This document shows positions 18,581 through 28,697 of a DNA stretch of 64,000 nucleotides, in pieces. Source of the stretch: Methylophaga thiooxydans DMS010. Lineage in GTDB: Bacteria; Pseudomonadota; Gammaproteobacteria; Nitrosococcales; Methylophagaceae. The DNA lies in assembly GCF_000156355.1 (NCBI RefSeq), contig NZ_GG657883.1:98467-162466 (forward strand), in the 5' to 3' direction. Numbering within the stretch: position 1 is the first letter of the stretch; each line of letters opens with the position of its first letter. The translations under genes and the position numbers were made by a program. The notes below the pieces were generated by a model that was not told the DNA's origin, made no database searches, and was given only the letters and a program-made list of their open reading frames with translations.

Positions 18581-19498
18581 ATGCAGATTGAGAAACTCTC
18601 GTTAGCAAAACGACGAGAAAAACGACAATTACTGGTCGAGAATAAGCTTCGTTTTGCGGGGCCAGACTCAGAGCTGAGTATTTACGACACATACCGTGCC
18701 GCCAAAGGCGTTGGTCTGGCTGCAGATCAACTTTTATTCTGTGGCATGGTCAGTGGCCGTAAGGTAATGCATGATCTGCATCATCAGCAGGGCCAACTGT
18801 TTTTGCCTCATGAGTCGTATGTACTGCCTCCCGGCGACTATGTTGAAATTGATTTTCCTGATGCCAATGAATCGGCACCGACTACGTGTTTGACAATAGA
18901 AATATCAAAAGATCGCATTGATAGTTTATCTGAGCGTATGCGCGACCTGACAACGCTAGACATTGTTGACCATAGCTGGGAATATCGTCCGCAAATTATT
19001 CATAAACACCATACCGGTGATACGCAGCAGTTACTGGAAAAAATGGTGATGCTCTATACCGCCGATAATCCTGATAAAGAAATCATGCTCGATTTGAGTG
19101 TGACAGAACTAGTGATTCGTTTATTACGCGAACAAGGCAGGGATGTGTTGTTGAGTTACTGTCAGCAAGCGCCTGATGCATCAGGGATTACCGCAGCGAT
19201 ACATTGCCTTGAACAAAATCTTGCTGCGCCATTAGATATTGAGCAACTGTGTCGTAAAGCCTGCATGAGTCGCAGTCGACTCTACGTCGAGTTTAAAAAG
19301 CAATTAGGTTGCACACCGGGTGAATTTCAACAGCAACTGCGCTTGAAGTCAGCTGCAGAGGCCATTCAAGCAGGTAAAAGTGTCACCGACGCCTGTTACA
19401 GCTTTGGTTTCAATGATTTAAGTCATTTTAGTCGACGTTTTACTCGCTTCTTTGGCTGCGCACCAAGCGCATACCGCCAGAAAACCACTAATAATTAA
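18581..19498 (+). CDS. AraC-family transcriptional regulator
   Basis: A 305-residue regulator. The last ~100 residues form the AraC DNA-binding domain with two helix-turn-helix units: DIEQLCRKACMSRSRLYVEF and VTDACYSFGFNDLSHFSRRF, ending GCAPSAYRQK. The N-terminal ~200 residues are a sensor/dimerisation domain without a recognised ligand motif. It is divergent from the aldehyde dehydrogenase gene, and its likely role is to activate that gene in response to an alcohol or aldehyde. I chose ATG 18581 (MQIEKLSLAKR); an upstream start would run through the intergenic inverted repeat. Confidence 0.9.
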   Translation: MQIEKLSLAKRREKRQLLVENKLRFAGPDSELSIYDTYRAAKGVGLAADQLLFCGMVSGRKVMHDLHHQQGQLFLPHESYVLPPGDYVEIDFPDANESAPTTCLTIEISKDRIDSLSERMRDLTTLDIVDHSWEYRPQIIHKHHTGDTQQLLEKMVMLYTADNPDKEIMLDLSVTELVIRLLREQGRDVLLSYCQQAPDASGITAAIHCLEQNLAAPLDIEQLCRKACMSRSRLYVEFKKQLGCTPGEFQQQLRLKSAAEAIQAGKSVTDACYSFGFNDLSHFSRRFTRFFGCAPSAYRQKTTNN

Positions 19499-19584
19499 TT
19501 ATTGGATCTTTCTATAATCATCGGCAAGCCTGCTTAGGGCTGTCATAATGGTGTTGTTATACGACTTTCAACACGGATACTCAT

Positions 19585-21333
19585 TTGCCGATTACCTTAG
19601 CCATCTCACAGTTTCTTGCTTTATGTTGTCTTCTATTTAGCCTGACGATTCAGGCACAAGAAGAGACGCGCTTGTCTGTTGAAATAACCGGTGTTGAAAA
19701 CACGATGGCAGAGACCTTACGTAACGGTCTCACCATAGAACGCCATAAAAACAGTGAGCGAATCAGTCAACGCTATGTTGAAAAGCTTCATGACGCCAGC
19801 TTTGAAGAATTGGCAACGATGCTCACCGTGTATGGCTACTATGATCCTACGATTACAGGTGAACTGCAGCAGTCTGAAAATACATGGACAGCCTTATATG
19901 CTATTGAGCTGGGTGAACCTGTGTTGCTCAAAAACGTCGATATTCAACTCAGTGGTGAAGCACAAACGGACCCAGCCTTTACCGATTTATTGGCTGACTT
20001 TACGCTGCAGCCAGAACAACAACTCAATCACCAAGAGTATGAAAGTGCCAAAAAAGCCATCCTACGATTGGCGGCAAGTCGTGGTTATTTTGATGGCGAA
20101 TTCACCAAAACTTCAATTGAGGTAACACCTGAGGATAAAGCGGCAGGTATTTATTTATATTATAAATCTGGGCCAAGATACCTGTTCGATGAAATACATT
20201 TTCCTGAGACGGTGATAGGGGAGCATTTATTATCAAAGCTTCAGCCATTTGATGCCGGCGATCCCTATACTGACGCCAACGTTCTCGCGTTTAGAAGCAG
20301 TCTTAGTAACAGCGGTTATTTTGATGTGGTGTCGATACGAACCAAGCGTGATGAAAGGCACGACGGTAAAGTCCCGCTTGAATTTGAATTGAAAGAAAAG
20401 CCTAAACATCTTTACACTGCCGGTGTTGGTTATGGCACTGATACGGGGGCGCGTTTAGCCTTAGGCTGGGAAAATCGCTATGTGAATGATCGTGGTCATC
20501 GTATTAATGCGGATGCAAGACTATCGCAAGTGGAAAACAGCCTGTCTGCGGACTACGTCATGCCATTTTGGAGTGACACGATAAACACCGTTGGCTTCAA
20601 TACAGAATATAAACAAGTTGATACGGATACCAGCGAAAGCGAGTCTTTTGCGATAGGTAGCTATTACAAGCGGCAACGCTGGGGCTGGGATGAAACCGGC
20701 TCACTAAAAGTGTTGCAAGAAGACTTTGATGTTTCCGACGACAGTGAGTCAGCATTATTGCTCATTCCCGGTGTCTCCTGGAGCAGAACCTGGGCTGATA
20801 ACACGCTTTATACGCGCCACGGTGGTCGTTTATCACTTGCCTTGTCCGGTGCTTCGGAAGCGGTGTTATCAGATATTACCTTTGGCCAAGTGGTGCTTCG
20901 CGGTAAGTACATCCGAGCCTTTGGTGAAAATAGTCGCATCATCACGCGTGCTGCCATTGGTGCTACTGAGGTAAGTGACTTTGAACAATTACCTAGCTCG
21001 CTGCGTTTCTTCGCCGGTGGTGATAATAGTATCCGCGGTTATGACTATCAATCGTTGGGCCCAGAAGGCGATGATGGTGAAGTAGAAGGTGGCCGTTACC
21101 TCGCTGTCGGTAGTCTGGAATATGAAAACATGTTTCTCGGTGATTGGGGCGGAGCAATCTTCACTGACTTTGGTAATGCATACAATAGTTTAAGTGATCC
21201 GATTGAATACAGCATAGGCATTGGTGTTCGCTGGCGTTCACCGGTTGGTTTAATACGTGTGGATCTGGCAAAAGGTCTGTCTGATTCCGACGAGCCTATT
21301 GGTTTACACATTGTTATAGGACCGGATCTTTAA
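19585..21333 (+). CDS. tamA: Translocation and assembly module outer-membrane protein TamA
   Basis: A 582-residue Omp85-family protein with a signal peptide (ALCCLLFSLTIQA), three POTRA-like repeats over residues ~30-270 and a 16-strand beta-barrel in the rest. The barrel contains RFFAGGDNSIRGYDYQSLGP, the RGY-type loop-6 motif found in Omp85 proteins. With TamB it inserts selected outer-membrane proteins and may carry phospholipids. The start is TTG at 19585. It overlaps tamB by one base (TAATG). Confidence 0.93.
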   Translation: MPITLAISQFLALCCLLFSLTIQAQEETRLSVEITGVENTMAETLRNGLTIERHKNSERISQRYVEKLHDASFEELATMLTVYGYYDPTITGELQQSENTWTALYAIELGEPVLLKNVDIQLSGEAQTDPAFTDLLADFTLQPEQQLNHQEYESAKKAILRLAASRGYFDGEFTKTSIEVTPEDKAAGIYLYYKSGPRYLFDEIHFPETVIGEHLLSKLQPFDAGDPYTDANVLAFRSSLSNSGYFDVVSIRTKRDERHDGKVPLEFELKEKPKHLYTAGVGYGTDTGARLALGWENRYVNDRGHRINADARLSQVENSLSADYVMPFWSDTINTVGFNTEYKQVDTDTSESESFAIGSYYKRQRWGWDETGSLKVLQEDFDVSDDSESALLLIPGVSWSRTWADNTLYTRHGGRLSLALSGASEAVLSDITFGQVVLRGKYIRAFGENSRIITRAAIGATEVSDFEQLPSSLRFFAGGDNSIRGYDYQSLGPEGDDGEVEGGRYLAVGSLEYENMFLGDWGGAIFTDFGNAYNSLSDPIEYSIGIGVRWRSPVGLIRVDLAKGLSDSDEPIGLHIVIGPDL

Positions 21334-24300
21334 TGCGGCGTAAGTTTCTGTGGTCGATTTTAATTGTTGTTGTTCTGCTTGTTAGCCTGTTCGCTTGGTT
21401 AGTTTCCACTCAGTCAGGCTTACTAACTGCGGTTTCACTCACTCAACGTATTCTCCCTGAGCTACAGATTGAGCATGCCGAAGGCCGCCTTATCGATTTT
21501 ATCCAGTTACAGGGTATTGTCTATAAAACTGACGATACAACGGTTGCTGAGGTGGCTGAGCTGACCTTGAATTGGCAGCCGGCAGCATTGTTAAAAGCAA
21601 CCTTGCTCATCGAACGTCTCACAGTAAATGACATTAATCTCTACAGTGCAGAGTCAAACGAAGAAGATGCACCAACAGAGGCCATCACCTTGCCTGAGGT
21701 GAACATACCGCTTCGGGTCGAGATTGCCGAACTACAAGTCAATAACTTGCAAACGATATCGGTTACAAATGAAAAAACAGTGCTGGTAAAGCAGCTAAGT
21801 AGCGCTTTAACAGTGCAGCGCAACATACTGAATATCAAGAAATTGCAGCTTGAACGTGATGATATTGCTCTACAACTTGAGGGCAATCTGGGCTTGCAAT
21901 CACCTTATACAACCGATCTTGGCTATGTCATTGATGTGAAACAGGCTTTATCGAGTCCGTTTCAGGCTGTCGGTCGACTAGAAGGTGATATTGAGCAGCT
22001 AGCGCTAACGCAAACACTGAGTGAACCGTTGTTATCCAAACAATCGGCCACAATTACCGATGTATTGTCTGATCTGCATTGGTCGCTTAACGTTGATGCT
22101 GATGCTATTGATATAGCGGCAATTGTTCCTGAACAGCAAACGCAGCTAAAAGCTTTTAGCTTAAAAGCACAAGGTGATTTAACGGCGTTAACAGCCGATC
22201 TAGTCAGCACGGTAGAGCATGCTGACTTACCGCCATTAGCATTAACCGCAGCTATTGAATCAGATGATTTCTCGGTGTGGACCATCAACAGCAAAGCGAG
22301 CGTTTCAGAGCAGAGTCATGTTGAAATAGCGGGCGATATCAGTCTACAAGACGAGATGCCGAGTGCTGATTTAGAAGCCGTTTGGCAAAACCTGCAATGG
22401 CCATTAGTCGGGGAGAATATCATCGGCAAAAGTGCTAACGGTACCGTGATGTTCTCAGGAACTGCCGCTGACTATGTGCTGAATGTCGATACAGCGCTTG
22501 AGGTCGAGCAACAACAACTCAGTGTCTCTGCTCAAACCCAAGGGACTGATTCCGCTATTCAAATCAAACAACTGCAAGTTGATGGTTTTGACGGTAAATT
22601 AACCGCAGATGGCCAGTTAGACTGGCAACAAGCACCACTGCAATATCAACTCAATGCTGACTGGCAGGGGATGAAATTGCCTGCGTCACTGACAACGGTA
22701 GCGGTTGAACTACAACAAGGTCAGATAACCTTGAATGGCACCCCTGAGCTACTAAGCCTCACAACTCAGGCTGATCTACTGGTTGATGGTGTCGCGATGA
22801 ATGTCGATGCCAACGCATCAGGCCAAATAGACAAAGGGTTTGAACAATCTCGCGTTGATATTGCCCTTGCTGATGGCAAGCTGTTTTATCAAGGTCAATT
22901 ATTGTGGTCTGAAACAGTGCTGATCGATGGCGTACTGAGTCTCGATAAGATGAACCCCGGCGTATTATTGGCTGACTGGCCAGGCGCACTATCAGGTAAA
23001 ACAAAGCTACGGGTCAATAATCAGCCTGAGACCGACATTCATGTTAAGGCAAGTGATATTGCTATTGACGGCACGTTGCGAGAACGTCCACTCAAACTGA
23101 GCGGTGAGATTGATTACACCGAGGCATTACTCACTGTTAAGCAACTACAGCTCCAGTCCGGTAATTCTTCATTGCAAGCCAACGGCCAAATGCAGCAAGA
23201 CACCATCGCGTTTGACTGGTTGCTTAAATCGCCTGATTTAAAAGACTTCTACCCCGATATTGCCGGCAGGATGAATGCCTCAGGCAGTATCGGTGGGAGT
23301 AAGCAAACGCCCGAAATAAAAGCCGAAATATCCGGTGACAATATTCGTTATCAAGATATTGAGGCACAAACGATCAGTGGGCAGATCAATCTTGCTATGT
23401 CGGACAATGCTGATCTTGATACACACATCGACGTGACAGGGCTGACATTACCGGAATTAGCCATTGAATCACTCTCGCTCGATCTGACAGGAAAGCAGCA
23501 AAAGCATGACATTACGGTTGATGTAAAATCAGAAGCGATGACACTGGCAATCGCTGCCTCAGGCGGGCTGAACGAAGCAATATGGCAAGGTAATTTAACT
23601 AGCTTCAATCTGGAGAATACTAAAGCCGGTAAATGGTCATTACAACAGCAAGGTGAACTGAAAATAAGTGCCACTGAGCAGTATATTCCCCAGCACTGCT
23701 GGGCCTCAGCTAACGGTGAATTTTGCCTGGCAGCAGATAATAATGAGAACGGCTGGCAAACCTCAGGCCAATTTAGTGCGTTGCCACTTAGCTTGTTTGA
23801 GGCCTTTGCCGTTGAGTTGGAGCAATTACAAGGCACCTTGCGTGGTGACTTTAATGCCATAGCCAACAAAGGCGAGGCGATTACAGGCGAAGGCAAAATT
23901 TTCCTTGATGATGCGGTGCTAAAGCTTGAACAAAGCGCCTTAAATCAGCAAAAGCCGATTGCTTTAAACAATACTTCGCTACGCTATCAACTAAACGCTG
24001 AAAAAACTCAGGCTAGCCTTCATTTAGAACCAAATGTAGATGGCGTGTCAGCCGTTGACGCTGATTTTGAGACGGTTGCTTTGGCACAACTGATCGAAAA
24101 TAAAGGCCCATCAGCGATTAATGGCAAAATGACTACCGCCATTGAGGATTTATCAGCGTTGCAGTTGTCTCATCCCGCATTTACGGATCTGAGTGGTCAG
24201 TTTGATCTTAACCTTGCGATTTCAGGTACTACCTCCCAGCCGCAGATTCAGGGCAAAGCAAGCTTAAGTGATGGCCAAGTAGCGATTGTTGATGCGGGTA

Positions 24301-25376
24301 TCGTGCTAACACAAATTGAAGCGAATATTGATGGCAACCTGAATCAGGTCGTATTTGATTATCAAGCTAGGTCTGGTCAAGGCGAGTTGAATGGTGATGG
24401 CACCTTTACCCTGAACGATGCAGATTGGGCGTTGAAAACAGCCTTAAAAGCCCAGCAATTCACTGTTATGAACACCCCAGAAGCCTTAGTTATTGCAGAG
24501 CCTGATCTGACCATACTGGTCACTCCAAAACTGACAAAAGTGACGGGCAGGGTGGATATTCCAGAGGCAGAACTAGAACCCACCCAGTTTAATTCAACGG
24601 TCAGTCCGAGTCGGGATGTGGTGATTATCAGCGATGAACCTGTTGCAAAGCAGACTGGCCCGACCACTGAGCTTGATATCAAGATCATCCTTGGTGATAA
24701 GGTCAAACTGAAAGCGATGGGCTTTCAAGGGCGATTAGCAGGCGATTTACGTGTCAGTGGTAATACCAATGACATTTTGCTGGGCAATGGCGAAATTAAG
24801 ATTATAGACGGTAGTTATCTTGCTTATGGTCAGTTATTAAAAGTGGATGATGGCAGTATTCGTTTTGCAGGCGGCGCGATTGATAACCCAGAGCTGGATA
24901 TCAAAGCCGTCAGAGTCGGTAAAGACTATAAAGCCGGTTTACATATCGAAGGCTATGCCTCATCGCCACAAGCAAACCTATTCTCTGAACCGAATATGAC
25001 TCAGGATAATATCTTGTCCTATATTCTGCTGGGTAAGCCTTTAGAACAGGCCAGTGCAACCGATGCAGCCATTCTGGCCTCTGCGGCCTCAGGGCTTGGA
25101 CTGCAAAATGGTGCAATGATGGGCGACCAAATTGCCAGTACCTTTGGCTTAGATGAGTTTTCAGTACAGGGCGATAGTGCTGATAATGCTGCTTTGCAAG
25201 TGGGTAAATATCTCTCACCCAAAATATACCTGAGCTATGGCATTGGTGTGTTTGACTCGGTGAGTACCGTAGAGCTGCGTTATCAATTAAGCAAGATTTG
25301 GTCGTTAAAAGCCGAGTCTGGTACTGAAAGTGGCGTTGATCTGCTTTATTCCTATGAGCGAGGCGTACCGGAATAG
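21333..25376 (+). CDS. tamB: Translocation and assembly module protein TamB
   Basis: A 1347-residue AsmA-like protein with one N-terminal inner-membrane helix (FLWSILIVVVLLVSLFAWLV), a very long periplasmic beta-helical body and the C-terminal DUF490/TamB domain. That domain includes KVKLKAMGFQGRLAGDLRVSG and ILSYILLGKPLEQ, and the chain ends near LLYSYERGVPE. It spans the periplasm and pairs with TamA. The length is within the family range. It is followed by a bidirectional terminator. Confidence 0.94.
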   Translation: MRRKFLWSILIVVVLLVSLFAWLVSTQSGLLTAVSLTQRILPELQIEHAEGRLIDFIQLQGIVYKTDDTTVAEVAELTLNWQPAALLKATLLIERLTVNDINLYSAESNEEDAPTEAITLPEVNIPLRVEIAELQVNNLQTISVTNEKTVLVKQLSSALTVQRNILNIKKLQLERDDIALQLEGNLGLQSPYTTDLGYVIDVKQALSSPFQAVGRLEGDIEQLALTQTLSEPLLSKQSATITDVLSDLHWSLNVDADAIDIAAIVPEQQTQLKAFSLKAQGDLTALTADLVSTVEHADLPPLALTAAIESDDFSVWTINSKASVSEQSHVEIAGDISLQDEMPSADLEAVWQNLQWPLVGENIIGKSANGTVMFSGTAADYVLNVDTALEVEQQQLSVSAQTQGTDSAIQIKQLQVDGFDGKLTADGQLDWQQAPLQYQLNADWQGMKLPASLTTVAVELQQGQITLNGTPELLSLTTQADLLVDGVAMNVDANASGQIDKGFEQSRVDIALADGKLFYQGQLLWSETVLIDGVLSLDKMNPGVLLADWPGALSGKTKLRVNNQPETDIHVKASDIAIDGTLRERPLKLSGEIDYTEALLTVKQLQLQSGNSSLQANGQMQQDTIAFDWLLKSPDLKDFYPDIAGRMNASGSIGGSKQTPEIKAEISGDNIRYQDIEAQTISGQINLAMSDNADLDTHIDVTGLTLPELAIESLSLDLTGKQQKHDITVDVKSEAMTLAIAASGGLNEAIWQGNLTSFNLENTKAGKWSLQQQGELKISATEQYIPQHCWASANGEFCLAADNNENGWQTSGQFSALPLSLFEAFAVELEQLQGTLRGDFNAIANKGEAITGEGKIFLDDAVLKLEQSALNQQKPIALNNTSLRYQLNAEKTQASLHLEPNVDGVSAVDADFETVALAQLIENKGPSAINGKMTTAIEDLSALQLSHPAFTDLSGQFDLNLAISGTTSQPQIQGKASLSDGQVAIVDAGIVLTQIEANIDGNLNQVVFDYQARSGQGELNGDGTFTLNDADWALKTALKAQQFTVMNTPEALVIAEPDLTILVTPKLTKVTGRVDIPEAELEPTQFNSTVSPSRDVVIISDEPVAKQTGPTTELDIKIILGDKVKLKAMGFQGRLAGDLRVSGNTNDILLGNGEIKIIDGSYLAYGQLLKVDDGSIRFAGGAIDNPELDIKAVRVGKDYKAGLHIEGYASSPQANLFSEPNMTQDNILSYILLGKPLEQASATDAAILASAASGLGLQNGAMMGDQIASTFGLDEFSVQGDSADNAALQVGKYLSPKIYLSYGIGVFDSVSTVELRYQLSKIWSLKAESGTESGVDLLYSYERGVPE

Positions 25377-25381
25377 CAGAC

Positions 25382-25415
25382 AAAAAAAAGCCCTGGCTAG
25401 CAGGGCTCTTTTTGT
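25382..25415. terminator. Bidirectional rho-independent terminator between tamB and dksA
   Basis: AGCCCTG (25389-25395) and CAGGGCT (25401-25407) form a seven-base stem with a GCTAG loop. It is flanked by A8 on one side and CTTTTT on the other, so it can terminate tamB on the plus strand and dksA on the minus strand. Confidence 0.88.
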
Positions 25416-25471
25416 GCGTATGAGGTTTTAAAGCATTACTATGCTCTGCAACAACGTGTATCCGTTGTTCA

Positions 25472-25900
25472 TCAGACGCGGTTCTTTTCCCTAATCTCGT
25501 CTAATGTTTTGCAATCAATGCACAACGTCGCCGTAGGGCGTGCTTCAAGACGACGAATACCGATCTCGGTGCCACATGATTCGCAAAAACCATAGTCGCC
25601 TTTTTCCAGATCAATTAATGACTCGTCGATTTTCTTGATTAACTTACGTTCACGGTCACGTGTGCGTAACTCCAGCGTAAATTCTTCTTCCTGAGTCGCA
25701 CGGTCGTTAGGGTCAGGAAAGTTAGCCGCTTCATCTTGCATATGATGAACGGTACGATCGACTTCCTCGCGTAACTGTGCTCTCCAGGTCATCAATATAT
25801 TATGAAAATGCTCTACCTGAGCATCGTTCATATATTCCTCACCAGCTTCCTCCTGATAAGGAGTAATTTTAGCTTCAACCAGTGTGTTTTCCATGTTCAA
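25472..25900 (-). CDS. dksA: RNA polymerase-binding transcription factor DksA
   Basis: A 142-residue DksA. It has the long coiled-coil (residues ~30-105) with the conserved [25 protein letters not shown] tip region, including the Asp pair that enters the polymerase secondary channel. The four-cysteine zinc finger CESCGTEIG...LCIDCK is complete. With ppGpp it represses rRNA and activates amino-acid promoters. It is a monocistronic gene sharing a terminator with tamB. Confidence 0.97.
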   Translation of the reverse strand: MNMENTLVEAKITPYQEEAGEEYMNDAQVEHFHNILMTWRAQLREEVDRTVHHMQDEAANFPDPNDRATQEEEFTLELRTRDRERKLIKKIDESLIDLEKGDYGFCESCGTEIGIRRLEARPTATLCIDCKTLDEIREKNRV

Positions 25901-26364
25901 ACCTCATACTTTCTAAAACCAAGGGCGAATCTATACCAGATGAACCCCGCTCGTGCAAAACTAATATACTATTTTAACGTATGTCGATTACCAAAAATGC
26001 CTAATAAAGCAATTAAAATCGGTTATTTTCGATACCTGTCACTATGTTGAATAATGAATCGCTTCAAGCTGCACTTTTACCGTAATCGCGCATGGCTCGA
26101 TGCCGGTCTTGACTGCTTTTCAGGCTAAAACTCGTTCTAACAACGTTGCCACAATTTTACCGTTAAGACGAGACTTTTTTTCATTTATTGCATTTCATCC
26201 GATGGCTGCAAGAAGCACAGCATTATCACTTTGATCATGAGTGGCTTAGACTATGTGCTGTTTTAGGACTAACTATTTATGCCAATTAGCCATAACAGTA
26301 GGGCATGAAGAAGATGAGTAAATCAGGCCTAAACCAGTAATAACGGCACCTTCAAGAGATAACA
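25901..26364. other. 464-base intergenic region without a recognisable gene
   Basis: No gene with a credible ribosome binding site was found. A plus-strand open stretch without a start (about 40 codons near 26165-26285, reading through RWLQEAQHYHF) could be a decayed fragment, but I cannot assign it. Presumably it holds the dksA and aminotransferase promoters. Confidence 0.4.
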
Positions 26365-27549
26365 ATGACCAAACGAATGGCAAAACGGGCAGCAGCAATT
26401 TCTCCTTTTCATGTTATGGATATTCTGGCTCAGGCAAAACAGCTGCAAAGCCAAGGGCAAGACATTATTCACATGGAAGTAGGGGAGCCGGACTTTGACA
26501 CCCCTGAGCCAATTGTTGAAGCGGGTGTAAAAGCGCTTAAAGCAGGTAAGACGCACTATACGCCAGCTTTAGGTTTACCTGAGTTGCGTGAAGCCATTGC
26601 CAACTGGTATCAGGACTACTATCAGCTTGATATTTCCCCTGAGCGAATCGTCGTCACACCAGGCGCCTCAGGTGCATTACTTCTCGTCATGGGCGCGTTG
26701 CTGGAGCAGGGCGAAAAAGTCATGTTGGCTGATCCCGGTTACCCTTGTAACCGCCACTTTGCCCGTTTTGTTGAGGGCGACATTAATGCTGTGCCAGTCA
26801 CCGCCGCCTCAAATTATCAATTAACTGCTGATCACATTGAGCAGCATTGGGATGATAAAACCAGTCTGGCGTTGCTCGCATCGCCATCCAATCCAACGGG
26901 CACCGTTCTCAGCAAAGAAGAACTGGAGTTACTATCCAACGCCGTCAAACAAAAACAGGGCACACTAGTCGTAGATGAAATCTATCATGGCCTGACTTAT
27001 GATGGATTTAAAGCTACCTCAGCCCTAGCCATTGATGCTCAGACCTTTGTTATTAACAGCTTCTCTAAGTTTTTTGGCATGACGGGCTGGCGACTGGGGT
27101 GGCTAGTTGTACCAGAAGGCTACACCGAGGTCATGGATAAATTGGCACAAAACCTTTACCTAGCTGCACCGACCATGTCGCAATATGCAGCACTGGCTGC
27201 GTTTAAACAAAACGCGCTAGATGTTTTGGAACAACGACGACAGGTTTTTCAGCAGCGTCGTGATGCCTTATTGCCAGCACTCAAACAACTTGGCTTCACC
27301 TTGCCAGTAACTCCCCAAGGTGCGTTTTACCTCTATGCCGATTGTTCAAAATTACTCAATGACAAGGTTCCGGATAGCATGGCGTTATCACGCTATTTGC
27401 TGAAAGAAGCTGGCGTTGCCATTACGCCGGGGCTGGATTTTGGCAACTTTCAGGCAGAACACCACTGCCGGTTTGCTTACACCACCAGCGAAGAAAGGCT
27501 GCTGGAAGCAGCTGAAAGGGTAGGCCAGACAATCAAACGCTTTAGCTAA
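26365..27549 (+). CDS. Class I/II pyridoxal-phosphate aminotransferase
   Basis: A 394-residue aspartate-aminotransferase-fold enzyme. The substrate/PLP residues are SPSNPTGTV (Asn), VVDEIYHGLTYD (Asp and Tyr), the Schiff-base lysine in NSFSKFFGMTGWRLGW and the carboxylate-binding Arg in HHCRFAYTTS. The N-terminal MEVGEPDFDTPEPI and the THYTPALGLPELREAIA segment are typical of the subgroup that includes aspartate, alanine and branched-chain aminotransferases. The amino acid used cannot be told from sequence. It is the last core gene before the accessory island. Confidence 0.92.
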   Translation: MTKRMAKRAAAISPFHVMDILAQAKQLQSQGQDIIHMEVGEPDFDTPEPIVEAGVKALKAGKTHYTPALGLPELREAIANWYQDYYQLDISPERIVVTPGASGALLLVMGALLEQGEKVMLADPGYPCNRHFARFVEGDINAVPVTAASNYQLTADHIEQHWDDKTSLALLASPSNPTGTVLSKEELELLSNAVKQKQGTLVVDEIYHGLTYDGFKATSALAIDAQTFVINSFSKFFGMTGWRLGWLVVPEGYTEVMDKLAQNLYLAAPTMSQYAALAAFKQNALDVLEQRRQVFQQRRDALLPALKQLGFTLPVTPQGAFYLYADCSKLLNDKVPDSMALSRYLLKEAGVAITPGLDFGNFQAEHHCRFAYTTSEERLLEAAERVGQTIKRFS

Positions 27550-27934
27550 GCTTGGTGCATAAACATCAGTTGTTATCAGCATCAGCTAATTGTGGGGGAT
27601 GTTGCTTATGTTGAAAGAATATGAAAATATCTAGTCAAGTAAGGACAACTGCTCATGGTGCGCTGGCTATCACACTCAACTCGTATCATTGACTCAATGG
27701 ATTGAAGAAATGAAGATTTTTGTTGCATGGAAGTGACCTCATCCCTGAATAACTCTACTTTAAACAAGACAATATTCCGTATTGTCGGCTCTGTTTTATT
27801 TTCTCAAAAACAAACCATTCGTCTATTTTTATCACATTTACAGAGGCTTAGCGATGCTCTGGTTTTTTCGTCTCAAGAATTAAAAGGCCGCCAGATATTA
27901 TTTATTATGAGGCCAGCGGCCTCATTAACAGGCT
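27550..27934. other. Gene-free left flank of the cassette array, with hairpins
   Basis: No credible gene is seen. TGAGGCC (27908-27914) and GGCCTCA (27918-27924) form a perfect hairpin with an AGC loop. AGGCCGC (27885-27891) and GCGGCCT (27916-27922) offer an alternative pairing. They lie just before GTTAGGT (27935). This could be a degraded attC or attI-like site at the array start, but the left R'' box is not convincing. Confidence 0.4.
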
Positions 27935-27941
27935 GTTAGGT
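27935..27941 (+). other. Left cassette border (GTTAGGT) of the attC array
   Basis: GTTAGGT matches the integron R' core GTTRRRY. Its reverse complement ACCTAAC is exactly the R'' box of the next attC site at 28698. That is the relation expected between the 5' edge of an inserted cassette and its own attC. It therefore marks the left end of the first cassette. Confidence 0.6.
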
Positions 27942-27980
27942 TTGTAGAGGAGTATTGCTGTTCGTGGAAAAATTCCGACC

Positions 27981-28670
27981 GTGAAGTATTTTCTGATCTT
28001 GCTCGCTATTTTTGCGACCTTTGGCCTCTTCTCTGGAGCTTCTGAACCTGTCATTTCTCCACTTCAGGGAACGTGGATAGAGCCAATACTACATTCATTG
28101 CACATCGGAAATTCAATTATCTTCAGCTTGTCCGTTGCTTACTTGGGAAGCTTCTTTTTTTGGGCCCTGGTAGTTCAATACCCAGAGGCAAAGCGCCGGA
28201 AATTGCTGCGGGATAACTTGAGTCAGCACTATCAACAGTTTAAGGAATCAGTGATTCAGGTGTTACTTTTTAGTTCTGTTGGCACCCACGAGTCAAAGTT
28301 ACCCAAAAAGCTGTGTGACCACGTTGAGTTCAAAGCGTATTTTGACGCGAATGGCAAGCAGCGCTGGTACGAGGCGCTTAACGGTCTCGATGATCGGAAT
28401 GACTTCCTCCAGGACCTGCTTTTCGAAATGGAACTGCTGGCTTCCGAAGTCAATTATGTACTGAACAATGTCGCCATCCAGGACGAGAGAGTCCATAGCT
28501 CCTTTAAGCTCTTAAACCAAAATATCAACAGGTTAAAGAATTCTAGTGCATACACGGACGATCCTGTGAAGTACGTGGGCAATTTCTTGTGGGGCATTCT
28601 CGCTCGGTGGAGCTTTATCGATGGCCAGCAACAGGATGACTTTCTCGAATTAATGATCAAAAAAGTGTGA
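27981..28670 (+). CDS. Cassette-encoded membrane protein with two N-terminal helices, unknown function
   Basis: A 229-residue protein of unknown family. Two hydrophobic segments (residues ~3-19 and ~44-66, the latter SIIFSLSVAYLGSFFFWALV) are followed by a basic KRRK stop-transfer and a soluble, mostly helical domain of ~160 residues facing the cytoplasm. No catalytic motif is visible. The start appears to be GTG 27981; GAGGAG lies upstream but rather far away. It is the only gene between the border at 27935 and attC at 28698, a classic one-gene cassette. Membrane-anchored proteins of this shape occur as effectors in some defence systems, but that is only a resemblance. Confidence 0.7.
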   Translation: MKYFLILLAIFATFGLFSGASEPVISPLQGTWIEPILHSLHIGNSIIFSLSVAYLGSFFFWALVVQYPEAKRRKLLRDNLSQHYQQFKESVIQVLLFSSVGTHESKLPKKLCDHVEFKAYFDANGKQRWYEALNGLDDRNDFLQDLLFEMELLASEVNYVLNNVAIQDERVHSSFKLLNQNINRLKNSSAYTDDPVKYVGNFLWGILARWSFIDGQQQDDFLELMIKKV

Positions 28671-28697
28671 CCCGGTGCCTTGGCTGATGGTCCAAAA

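Noticed and set aside
23351-23896. 181-codon open frame antisense to tamB
   Set aside because: It lies wholly inside tamB, whose frame is well supported; cysteine- and serine-rich antisense shadow.
27727-27939. 70-codon plus-strand frame before the array
   Set aside because: It has no ribosome binding site, low complexity and ends in the hairpin next to the cassette border.
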